This document shows, piece by piece, positions 16,537 through 23,837 of a stretch of DNA of 64,000 bases; position 1 is the stretch's first letter, and each line of letters starts with the position of its first letter. The notes beneath the pieces were generated by a model. It saw only the letters and a list, made by a program, of their open reading frames with translations, made no database searches and was not told where the DNA came from. The translations under genes were made by a program, and so were the position numbers. This DNA is from Streptomyces poonensis (lineage in GTDB: Bacteria; Actinomycetota; Actinomycetes; Streptomycetales; Streptomycetaceae): positions 1,366,113 through 1,430,112 of the forward strand of contig NZ_BMVW01000001.1 in assembly GCF_014650915.1 (NCBI RefSeq), read 5' to 3'.

Positions 16537-17451
16537 GCCGGCGGGACCGGTGGCGTCGGAGGGGCTCCACCGGCACCCGCCGCCCTCGCGGCCAAGGTGC
16601 GCACGCTCGCCCCCTCGATGACCAGGTCCATGCAGCGGGTCGCCGAGGTCGTCGCCGGGGACCCGGCGGGCTGCGCGGCCCTCACGGTCACCGGGCTCGC
16701 CGAGCTCACCGGCACCAGCGAGGCGACGGTCGTCCGCACCGCCCGTCTCCTCGGCTACCCCGGCTACCGGGACCTGCGCCTGGCGCTCGCGGGCCTCGCC
16801 GCCCAGCAGCAGTCGGGCCGGGCGCCCGCCGTCACCGCCGACATCGCGGTCGACGATCCCATCGCCGACGTGGTGGCGAAGCTCGCGTACGACGAGCAGC
16901 AGACCCTCGCGGACACCGCGGCCGGACTCGACACCGTGCAGCTCGGCGTGGCGGTCTCCGCCCTGGCGGCGGCCCGGCGCGTCGACGTGTACGGCGTCGG
17001 GGCCTCCGGTCTGGTCGCGCAGGACCTCACCCAGAAGCTGCTGCGCATAGGGCTGATAGCCCACGCGCACAGCGACCCCCACCTCGCGGTCACCAACGCC
17101 GTGCAGCTGCGCGCCAAGGACGTCGCGATCGCCATCACGCACTCCGGATCCACGGGGGACGTGATCGAGCCGCTGCGGGTCGCGTTCGACCGCGGGGCGA
17201 CGACGATCGCGATCACCGGCCGCCCGAACGGCCCGGTCGCCCAGTACGCCGACCACATCCTCACCACCTCGACGGCCCGCGAGAGCGAGCTGCGCCCGGC
17301 GGCGATGTCGTCCCGGACGAGTCAGCTGCTCGTCGTGGACTGCCTGTTCATCGGGGTGGCGCAACGGACGTACGAGACGGCGGCACCGGCGCTGTCGGCG
17401 TCGTACGAGGCGCTCGCGCACCGCCACCGGAGCGGGGGAGCCTCGCGGTAG
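16510..17451 (+). CDS. MurR/RpiR family transcriptional regulator
   Basis: A protein of 313 residues starting at GTG 16510. Residues ~30-105 form an RpiR-type helix-turn-helix (SMTRSMQRVAEVVAGD, LAELTGTSEATVVRTARLLGYPGYRDL). Residues ~130-270 form a SIS sugar-phosphate domain (VDVYGVGASGLVAQDL, AIAITHSGSTGDVIEPL). The next gene is murQ, whose substrate is N-acetylmuramate 6-phosphate, so this is most likely the MurR-like sensor of that phosphosugar (inference from context). It lacks a clear ribosome site and may be leaderless. Confidence 0.88.
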   Translation: MSDKVKEIFAGGTGGVGGAPPAPAALAAKVRTLAPSMTRSMQRVAEVVAGDPAGCAALTVTGLAELTGTSEATVVRTARLLGYPGYRDLRLALAGLAAQQQSGRAPAVTADIAVDDPIADVVAKLAYDEQQTLADTAAGLDTVQLGVAVSALAAARRVDVYGVGASGLVAQDLTQKLLRIGLIAHAHSDPHLAVTNAVQLRAKDVAIAITHSGSTGDVIEPLRVAFDRGATTIAITGRPNGPVAQYADHILTTSTARESELRPAAMSSRTSQLLVVDCLFIGVAQRTYETAAPALSASYEALAHRHRSGGASR

Positions 17452-17469
17452 CGGTCCGTCGAGCAGGGT

Positions 17470-17551
17470 GAGGGGCGTCGCGGGCGCAGGTCGTGGGCGC
17501 TGGTCGCACCCACGCGGCGGAGCCGCACATCGACACAGCCCCGCGCCCCTC
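17470..17551. repeat. GC-rich inverted-repeat element between rpiR-type gene and murQ
   Basis: Arms GAGGGGCG-TC-GCGGGC (17470-17485) and GCCCCGCGCCCCTC (17538-17551) enclose about 50 bp. This form, with GCCCCGCGCCCCT arms, is a common dispersed intergenic element in Streptomyces. It could act as an mRNA hairpin between the two genes. Confidence 0.55.
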
Positions 17552-17641
17552 GAGTGCGCTCCCGAAGCGAGCCCCAGCCGGAAGACTTCGCACGTACACG
17601 ACCCCGCACCCGCACACCCGCACCGGAGAAGGCCACCGCCC

Positions 17642-18676
17642 ATGACCTCAAGCGCCGACGCAGCCGACACGACCGACGCAGCCGACGCGGACGGCACCCC
17701 CGCCCCGCAGCCCGCAGGTCCCGGCTCCGGCCCCGCCTCCGTTCCCGGCCCCGGCCACCGCACCCTGCAGGCCCAGCTGGAAACCCTGACCACTGAGGCC
17801 TTCCGCCCCGAGCTGTCCGAGATCGACCGGCTGCCCACCCTGGACATCGCGAAGATCATGAACGGGGAGGACGCGACGGTCGCGTCCTCCGTCGCGGCCC
17901 GGCTGCCCGAGATCGCCGCCGCGATCGACGCCGTCGCCGAGCGCATGTCACGGGGCGGCCGGCTGGTCTACGCGGGCGCGGGCACGGCCGGCCGGCTGGG
18001 CGTGCTGGACGCCTCCGAGTGCCCGCCGACGTTCAACACGGACCCCGCGCAGGTCGTGGGCCTGATCGCGGGCGGGCGGGACGCCCTGGTCACCTCGGTG
18101 GAGGGCGCGGAGGACTCGAAGGAGCTCGCGGCCGAGGACCTGGACGCCATCGCGCTGACCGCCGACGACACGGTGGTCGGCGTCTCGGCCTCCGGGCGCA
18201 CTCCGTACGCGATCGGCGCGGTGGAGCACGCCCGCGCGCGGGGCGCCCTGACGGTGGGCCTCGCCTGCAACGCCGGCAGCGCGCTCGCGGCCGCCGCCGA
18301 CCACGGCATCGAGGTCGTCGTGGGCCCCGAACTGCTCACCGGCTCCACCCGGCTGAAGGCGGGCACGGCCCAGAAGCTGGTCCTGAACATGCTCTCGACG
18401 ATCACGATGATCCGTCTGGGCAAGACGTACGGGAACCTGATGGTCGACGTACGCGCCTCCAACGACAAGCTCCGCGCCCGCTCGCGCCGTATCGTCGCGC
18501 TCGCCACGGGCGCCACGGACGAGGAGATCGAGAGGGCCCTCGCGGCGACGGACGGCGAGGTCAAGAACGCCGTCCTCACCCTCCTGGCCGACGTCGACGG
18601 CCCGACGGCGGCCCGTCTGCTGGAGGAGAACGGGGGGCACCTGCGGGCGGCGCTGGAGGCGGGGACGAGCGGCTGA
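17642..18676 (+). CDS. murQ: N-acetylmuramic acid 6-phosphate etherase
   Basis: A protein of 344 residues starting at ATG 17642 after GGAGAAGG. MurQ cleaves the D-lactyl ether of MurNAc-6-P to GlcNAc-6-P in peptidoglycan recycling. After an Asp/Ala-rich N-terminal extension of about 35 residues come TEAFRPELSEIDRLPTLDI, the SIS domain (RLVYAGAGTAGRLGVLDASECPPTF) with its Glu, and VVGVSASGRTPYAIGAVEHA. A C-terminal UBA-like helical end follows. Its product, GlcNAc-6-P, is the substrate of NagA encoded 18 kb away. It lies downstream of the RpiR regulator with an inverted-repeat element between. Confidence 0.95.
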   Translation: MTSSADAADTTDAADADGTPAPQPAGPGSGPASVPGPGHRTLQAQLETLTTEAFRPELSEIDRLPTLDIAKIMNGEDATVASSVAARLPEIAAAIDAVAERMSRGGRLVYAGAGTAGRLGVLDASECPPTFNTDPAQVVGLIAGGRDALVTSVEGAEDSKELAAEDLDAIALTADDTVVGVSASGRTPYAIGAVEHARARGALTVGLACNAGSALAAAADHGIEVVVGPELLTGSTRLKAGTAQKLVLNMLSTITMIRLGKTYGNLMVDVRASNDKLRARSRRIVALATGATDEEIERALAATDGEVKNAVLTLLADVDGPTAARLLEENGGHLRAALEAGTSG

Positions 18677-18775
18677 CGCGCCCGGCTGACAGCGCCCGGC
18701 CGATGCCCGTGTGATTGTCAGTGGCGTGTGCGACGGTGGACGCAGGAGACGGAAAGGGAAAGGGACCCGCACGCC

Positions 18776-19363
18776 GTGAATCACGCACAGCTCACCGCCC
18801 TCGGCCGCGCCCTGCGCCTGCTCGGCGAGCACGGCGAGGCGCTGGGCGCCGACACCCCGGACGCGAGGCTGCACGAGGTCAGGGCCGACCTGAGACGTGC
18901 CCTGGACCTGCTGGACGAGACGGTCACCACCGCGGCCCCCGCCACGCGCTGCGCCGAGCACCCGAACGGGCCGGTGGACGAGGACGCCCCCGACCGCTGC
19001 CTGCTCTGCGAGACCCGCCGGCGCTCCGCCCGCCGGGCGGAGCTGAACGGCGCGTACGGGCCGCCGCGGTCCGCCGGCGGGCAGCCCGCCGGCGACCCGG
19101 CCCCCTCGCGCTACGGCACGCGCGGCGACCGTCCCCAGCCCCAGCAGCGCTGGCTCCCCGAGGCGTGGAACGGCCAGACGTGGCAGCTGTGCGGCACCCC
19201 GCGGCGCGACCGCCGCGAGGCCGAGCTCTATCTCGCCGCCCAGCGCCGCGGCCCGCGCCCGGCCATGGCGTACCGCCTGGTCCATGAGTTCACGGACTAC
19301 GAGGTGCTCCGTGTCTGGGGCGAGCCGCTGCGGATCGACATCGAGCCGATGGGCAACCTGTAG
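18776..19363 (+). CDS. hypothetical protein
   Basis: A protein of 195 residues from GTG 18776, preceded at a slightly long distance by GAAAGGGAAAGGG. An upstream in-frame start at 18728 has a poor context. The N-terminal half is a helical hairpin (LRLLGEHGEAL, DLRRALDLLDETV). The middle holds CAEH...DRCLLCETRR, a possible Cys-pair metal site. The C-terminal ~65 residues (RWLPEAWNGQTWQLCGTPRRDRREAELYL, VHEFTDYEVLRVWGEPLRI) look like a conserved streptomycete domain of unknown function. Gap to murQ about 100 bp; could be the last gene of that unit. Confidence 0.65.
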   Translation: MNHAQLTALGRALRLLGEHGEALGADTPDARLHEVRADLRRALDLLDETVTTAAPATRCAEHPNGPVDEDAPDRCLLCETRRRSARRAELNGAYGPPRSAGGQPAGDPAPSRYGTRGDRPQPQQRWLPEAWNGQTWQLCGTPRRDRREAELYLAAQRRGPRPAMAYRLVHEFTDYEVLRVWGEPLRIDIEPMGNL

Positions 19364-19387
19364 GAGAGCGCGAAGATCGCAGGAGCG

Positions 19388-20542
19388 TCAGCTGAGCGTC
19401 TTCAGCGACGCCGCGTCGTACGGCGCCAGCTCGTCGAAGCGGCCGGAGAGCACCTTCGCCGCCCACTGCGGGTCCTGGAGCAGGGCGCGGCCCACGGCGA
19501 CGAAGTCGAACTCCTCGGCCTCCAGGCGGTCCAGCAGATCGTCGATGCCCCGGGTCACGGCGCCCTCACCGGCGAACGCCTTGAGGAAGTCGCCGTCCAG
19601 GCCGACCGAGCCGACCGTGATGGCGGCCTTGCCGGTGAGCTTCTTCGTCCAGCCCGCGAGGTTGAGGTCCGAGCCCTCGAACTCCGGGAGCCAGTAGCGG
19701 CGGGTGGAGGCGTGGAAGGCGTCCACTCCGGCCGCGGCCAGCGGGGTGAGCAGGGCCTCCAGCTCCTCGGGGGTCTCGGCGAGCCGGGCCTTGTACACGT
19801 CCTGCTTCCACTGCGAGTAGCGGAAGATCACCGGGAACTCCGGCGAGACCGCCGCGCGCACCGCGGCCACGATCTCCGCCGCGAACCTCGTCCGGGCGAC
19901 GAGGTCACCGCCGTAGGCGTCGGTACGGCGGTTGGTGCCCGCCCACAGGAACTGGTCGATCAGGTAGCCGTGCGCCCCGTGCAGTTCGACGCCGTCGAAG
20001 CCGATGCGCTCGGCGGCGGCCGCGGCCTCGGCGAACGCGGCGATGACGTCGTCCAGGTCCTGCCGCGTCATGGCCTTGCCCGTGCCCTCGGTGCCGTCGA
20101 GGCGCAGCCCGGAGGGGCCCACCGCGGGGGCGTCCGGGAACGGGGGCTCGCCCGCCTGCCGCACCATGCCGATGTGCCACAGCTGCGGCACGATCGTGCC
20201 GCCCGCCGCGTGCACCGCCTCCGCGACCTTCGCCCAGCCCGCGAGCTGCTCCTCACCGTGGAAGCGCGGCACGCTGTCGCTCTGCCCGGCCGACTCGTGC
20301 CCCACGTACGTGCCCTCGGTGACGATCAGGCCGACGCCCGCGGCCGCCCGCCGCGCGTAGTACGACTGCACGTCCTCGCCCGGGACGCCACCGGGCGAGA
20401 ACATCCGGGTCATCGGCGCCATCGCGATCCGGTTCGGCACGGTCAGGCCGTTGATCGAGGTGGGGCGGGACAGGATCCGTGCCGCGCGGGAGGCGGTCTC
20501 GGTGGCCGCCTCGGGGGCGGTCTCGGGGGCGGTGTCCGTCAT
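19388..20542 (-). CDS. old yellow enzyme family NADH:flavin oxidoreductase
   Basis: A protein of 384 residues starting at ATG 20542. FMN-dependent TIM barrel: VPNRIAMAPMTRMFSPGGVP, GLIVTEGTYVG, LWHIGMVRQ (catalytic His region), FDGVELHGAHGYLIDQFLW, GTNRRTDAYGG and C-terminal FVAVGRALLQDPQW. The family reduces activated alkenes and nitro compounds. It begins with a ~20-residue Thr/Ala/Glu-rich extension. A single-gene unit, divergent from the exopolysaccharide operon (240 bp). Physiological substrate unknown. Confidence 0.9.
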   Translation of the reverse strand: MTDTAPETAPEAATETASRAARILSRPTSINGLTVPNRIAMAPMTRMFSPGGVPGEDVQSYYARRAAAGVGLIVTEGTYVGHESAGQSDSVPRFHGEEQLAGWAKVAEAVHAAGGTIVPQLWHIGMVRQAGEPPFPDAPAVGPSGLRLDGTEGTGKAMTRQDLDDVIAAFAEAAAAAERIGFDGVELHGAHGYLIDQFLWAGTNRRTDAYGGDLVARTRFAAEIVAAVRAAVSPEFPVIFRYSQWKQDVYKARLAETPEELEALLTPLAAAGVDAFHASTRRYWLPEFEGSDLNLAGWTKKLTGKAAITVGSVGLDGDFLKAFAGEGAVTRGIDDLLDRLEAEEFDFVAVGRALLQDPQWAAKVLSGRFDELAPYDAASLKTLS

Positions 20543-20691
20543 GGGAGGGCTCCTCGGTACCGATTGGTATGTGCACGCGCATCTGCTACGCCACGCGTCA
20601 ACCGGCGCATCCGCCGCAGCATTCCTGCATCCGGCGGACCGTCATGTGATCCAGGCCACTCCCATGCGATCGGAGCCCTGTCGTGGCGACA

Positions 20692-20728
20692 GGGTGAATC
20701 GCCCGCAGGCATGGGGTGAATCGCCCGC
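20692..20728. promoter_or_regulatory. pair of 14-bp direct repeats (possible operator) before the exopolysaccharide operon
   Basis: GGTGAATCGCCCGC occurs twice, with starts 21 bp apart (about two helical turns), 55-90 bp upstream of GTG 20783. A TACATA hexamer at 20770-20775 lies 7 bp before that GTG and could be the -10 of a leaderless transcript; no good -35 is seen. Such phased direct repeats suit a dimeric regulator. Confidence 0.4.
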
Positions 20729-20782
20729 GGGCAGGGCGCCGTATGCCGTGTTTCGCCCCGATCTCGCCGTACATATCACGGT

Positions 20783-22207
20783 GTGACCATCACGGCGACT
20801 GGAACGAGCAGAAACGGGACGGTGGCGCCCCCGCCATGCCGGACGGCGGCGCCCCTGTCGGGCCGGACGGCGGCGCCCCCGTCCGGCATTCCACGATGGG
20901 CGGCACGCGCCGCCGGGGCGCCCCCGGGGACGGGCGCGGACCTGGCCGGACTCACGGTCGCCGTCGTCGGCCTGGGCTACGTGGGCCTGCCCACCGCACT
21001 GGGCCTGTGGAGCGCCGGCGCCACGGTCGTCGGCATCGACATCAGCGACCGGCGGCTGCGCGCCGTCCGGGCGGGCGACGTCGACCTGCTGCCGGCTCAG
21101 CGGGCGGCGCTGGCCTGCGCCGGGAGCACCGACCAGTTCCGGCTCACCACCGACGCGGCGGCGCTGCGCACCGCGGACGCGGTGATCGTCTGCGTGCCCA
21201 CCCCGGTGACGGAGGACCGGCTGCCCGACACCGCCGCACTGCGCGCGGCGTGTGCGACGGTGGTCGGCCACGCGGCCGAGGGCCAGCTGATCGTGCTGAC
21301 CTCGACCAGCCACGTCGGGACGACGCGCGAACTGCTGACGGAACCGCTGGCCGCGCGGGGCCTGGTCGCCGAGGAGAACGTCCTCGTGGCCTTCGCCCCG
21401 GAGCGCATCGACCCCGGCAACCAGCGGCACATGCCCGAGCACACCCCGCGGGTGGTCGGCGGCACCGGACCGCTGAGCACCCGGGCGGCGGCCTTCCTGC
21501 TGCGGTCGACCGCCTCGCACGTGCACCAGGTGGCCGACCCCGAGACGGCCGAGATGGCCAAGCTCTGGGAGAACGTCTTCCGGGCCGTGAACATCGCCCT
21601 GGCGAACGAGCTGGCCGACGCCTGTCTGCACCTCGGCCTCGCCCCGGTCCCGGTGATCGAGGCCGCGGCGACGAAGCCGTACGGCTTCATGCCGTTCCGC
21701 CCGGGCCCCGGCGCGGGCGGCCACTGCATCCCGTGCGACCCTCACTACCTGCTCGGGCAGCTCCGGCGGGACGGACCGGCGACGCCCGTCGTCAGCGCGG
21801 CCATGACCGCCCTGCACGAACGGCCCGCGCGCATCGCCCGCACCGCCGCCGGCCTCCTCGCGGCCGACGGGATCCCCGCCGGGCGGGCCCGGGTGCTGGT
21901 GCTCGGCGTGGCGTACAAGGAGGGCGTGGCGGACGTACGGGAGAGCCCCGCGCTGCGCATCCTCGGGCTGCTCGCCGCCCAGGGCGCCGACGTCCGCTAC
22001 AGCGACCCCTACGTGCCCTCGGTGACCGTGGACAGCACGGTCCTGCGCTCCGAGCCGCGCCCGCACGACGCCCACGGGGAGTGGGACCTGGTGATCGTGC
22101 ACACCGTGCACCCGGGGACCGACCTCACCTGGCTCGACACGGTGCCGCGGGTGCTCGACACCCGGTCCCCCAAGGGCCCGCCGCTCACACCGGTGGCGGC
22201 CTCGTGA
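20783..22207 (+). CDS. nucleotide-sugar dehydrogenase, UDP-HexNAc-dehydrogenase-like (WecC/WbpA type)
   Basis: A protein of 474 residues from GTG 20783. Residues 60-70 hold the NAD site VVGLGYVGLP, followed by VVGIDISDRRL. The catalytic motif GGHCIPCDP contains Cys315. UDP-GlcNAc/UDP-ManNAc dehydrogenases carry GGHCIP.DP, while UDP-glucose dehydrogenases usually have GGSCFPKD, so a HexNAc-uronate product is more likely than UDP-glucuronate (inference). The C-terminal domain shows VLGVAYKEGVADVRESPAL. The first ~50 residues are disordered. Overlaps the GT2 gene by 4 bp (GTGA), so the two are translationally coupled and it probably supplies a donor. Confidence 0.88.
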   Translation: MTITATGTSRNGTVAPPPCRTAAPLSGRTAAPPSGIPRWAARAAGAPPGTGADLAGLTVAVVGLGYVGLPTALGLWSAGATVVGIDISDRRLRAVRAGDVDLLPAQRAALACAGSTDQFRLTTDAAALRTADAVIVCVPTPVTEDRLPDTAALRAACATVVGHAAEGQLIVLTSTSHVGTTRELLTEPLAARGLVAEENVLVAFAPERIDPGNQRHMPEHTPRVVGGTGPLSTRAAAFLLRSTASHVHQVADPETAEMAKLWENVFRAVNIALANELADACLHLGLAPVPVIEAAATKPYGFMPFRPGPGAGGHCIPCDPHYLLGQLRRDGPATPVVSAAMTALHERPARIARTAAGLLAADGIPAGRARVLVLGVAYKEGVADVRESPALRILGLLAAQGADVRYSDPYVPSVTVDSTVLRSEPRPHDAHGEWDLVIVHTVHPGTDLTWLDTVPRVLDTRSPKGPPLTPVAAS

Positions 22208-23718
22208 CCGCCCCCGCCTCCACCCGGTCCCTGGTCCCCGAGGGCGAGGACGTCGGTCCGGGGGACGTCCCGGCCCCGCCGCCCCGCACCTCCGCACCGC
22301 ACCGGCTGACCGACCGGCTGCGCGGCGCCCTCGACGCGCTGCCGCCCGCCGAGCGCGCCGGCGTGGTCCGGCTGCTGACCCTGGCCGCCCTGCTCCCCGT
22401 ACTGCTGCTCATCGCGCGCCGCACGGCCCAACTGCCGTACGGAGCGAGCCTGCTCACCGTCTACGGACTCACCGTGCTGTCCGGCACCGCCTGCCTGCTG
22501 TACGCGGCGTACGCCCGCTACGACGATCCGGCCGTCCGCACGATGCGCCACCGCGCCCCGCATCACGCGGCCTTCCCGGCCCTCCCGGCCCGGCCCCGGG
22601 TCAGCTTCCTGCTCGCGGTCAAGGACGAGGCCGGCAACATCGAGGCCTGCGTACGGTCGATGGCCGCCTCCGACTGCCCCGGCCTGCAGATCATCGTGGT
22701 CGACGACGGCTCGCGGGACGGCACGGGCGACATCCTCGACGGACTGGCGGACGAACTCGGCATCACCGTCATCCGGCTGGAGCAGAACGTCGGCAAGAAG
22801 GCGGCCCTGGTGCGCGGGTGCGCGGTCGCCGACGGCGACGTGCTGGTGTTCACCGACTCCGACTGCGTCATCGCCCCGGACGCGGTCCGCCTGTGCGTCG
22901 AGGCCATGGTGCGCCACCCGGACCTGGGCGCGGTCAGCGGCCACTGCCGGGCGCTCAACGCCCGGACGAACCTGCTGACCCGGCTCCAGGACGTCTGGTA
23001 CGACGGCCAGTTCCGCGTCGCCAAGGCGGCGGAGTCCGCCTTCGGCTCCGTGACCTGCGTCTCCGGGCCGCTCGCCGCGTTCCGCCGGGAGGCCGTCGTC
23101 AACTACCTGCCCGCCTGGGCCGGGGACCGGTTCGCGGGCGCCCCCTTCCGCTTCGCCACCGACCGCCAGCTGACCGGCTACGTCCTGGGCCAGCGCTGGC
23201 GCGGCGCGGCACTCAAACGCCGCCACGCCGACTCGCCCTTCGTCACGGAGCACGACCACCCGGAGCGGCGCTGGCAGGTCGGCTACAGCCACGCCGCCCG
23301 GGTGTGGACGAACGTCCCCGCCCGCTGGCGGCCCTTCCTGCACCAGCAGGTGCGCTGGAAGAAGAGCTTCGTCCGCAGCCTCTTCTTCACCGGCGGCTTC
23401 ATGTGGCGGCGCGGACCCGCCCCCGCCCTGCTCTACTACGGCCACGCCCTGTGGGTGCTGGCGGCGCCCGCGCTGGTCTTCTGGCACCTGGTGTGCGCCC
23501 CGCTGGGCCAGACCGCCGGGCTGACCCTGCTCTACCTGTGCGGGGTGCTCCTCAAGGGCGTCCTGTGGGGGCTGGCCTACCGCCTCGGCAACCCCGGGGA
23601 CCGCGGCTGGCGCCACCGGCCGCTGATGAGCCTGCTGTGCTGCTGCGTCCTGGCGTGGCTGCTGCCCTACGCCGTGCTCACCCTGCGCCGCGGCATCTGG
23701 ACGAGGAGCCCCGCATGA
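22204..23718 (+). CDS. hyaluronan-synthase-like GT2 membrane glycosyltransferase
   Basis: A protein of 504 residues starting at GTG 22204 (GTGA overlap). After two N-terminal membrane segments (55-105), the GT-A domain shows DDGS (167-170), DSD (218-220), SGP (287-289), TDRQLT (319-324) and QQVRW (381-385). These are the processive GT2 signatures in the order and context seen in HasA, including LAAFRREAV. Several C-terminal membrane helices follow. HasA-type enzymes polymerise and export the chain through one protein. The TDRQL in place of the usual DDR is a small variation. The polymer is inferred to contain HexNAc and/or HexNAc-uronate from the neighbouring dehydrogenase and deacetylase. 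Followed by a 40-residue membrane peptide with an ATGA overlap. Confidence 0.88.
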   Translation: MTAPASTRSLVPEGEDVGPGDVPAPPPRTSAPHRLTDRLRGALDALPPAERAGVVRLLTLAALLPVLLLIARRTAQLPYGASLLTVYGLTVLSGTACLLYAAYARYDDPAVRTMRHRAPHHAAFPALPARPRVSFLLAVKDEAGNIEACVRSMAASDCPGLQIIVVDDGSRDGTGDILDGLADELGITVIRLEQNVGKKAALVRGCAVADGDVLVFTDSDCVIAPDAVRLCVEAMVRHPDLGAVSGHCRALNARTNLLTRLQDVWYDGQFRVAKAAESAFGSVTCVSGPLAAFRREAVVNYLPAWAGDRFAGAPFRFATDRQLTGYVLGQRWRGAALKRRHADSPFVTEHDHPERRWQVGYSHAARVWTNVPARWRPFLHQQVRWKKSFVRSLFFTGGFMWRRGPAPALLYYGHALWVLAAPALVFWHLVCAPLGQTAGLTLLYLCGVLLKGVLWGLAYRLGNPGDRGWRHRPLMSLLCCCVLAWLLPYAVLTLRRGIWTRSPA

Positions 23719-23837
23719 TCCTTGTGACCGTGAGGAGAGCCCTGCGTCTCCTCGGCCGGTGCGCGGCCGTCACCCTCACCCTGGCCGCCGTCGCCGCCCT
23801 CTACTTCGTCGTACTGACCCGGGACGGCCTCCGGTGA
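23715..23837 (+). CDS. 40-residue single-pass membrane peptide in exopolysaccharide operon
   Basis: ATG 23715 overlaps the GT2 stop (ATGA) and TGA 23835-23837 overlaps the next GTG, so it is coupled on both sides. The sequence has a basic N-terminus (TVRRALRLLGR), one hydrophobic helix (VTLTLAAVAALYFVVL) and a short TRDGLR tail. It sits between the synthase and the deacetylase, the place where PgaD-type accessory proteins occur in PNAG operons, but is far shorter. Likely a synthase or deacetylase subunit (inference); no family recognised. Confidence 0.75.
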   Translation: MILVTVRRALRLLGRCAAVTLTLAAVAALYFVVLTRDGLR

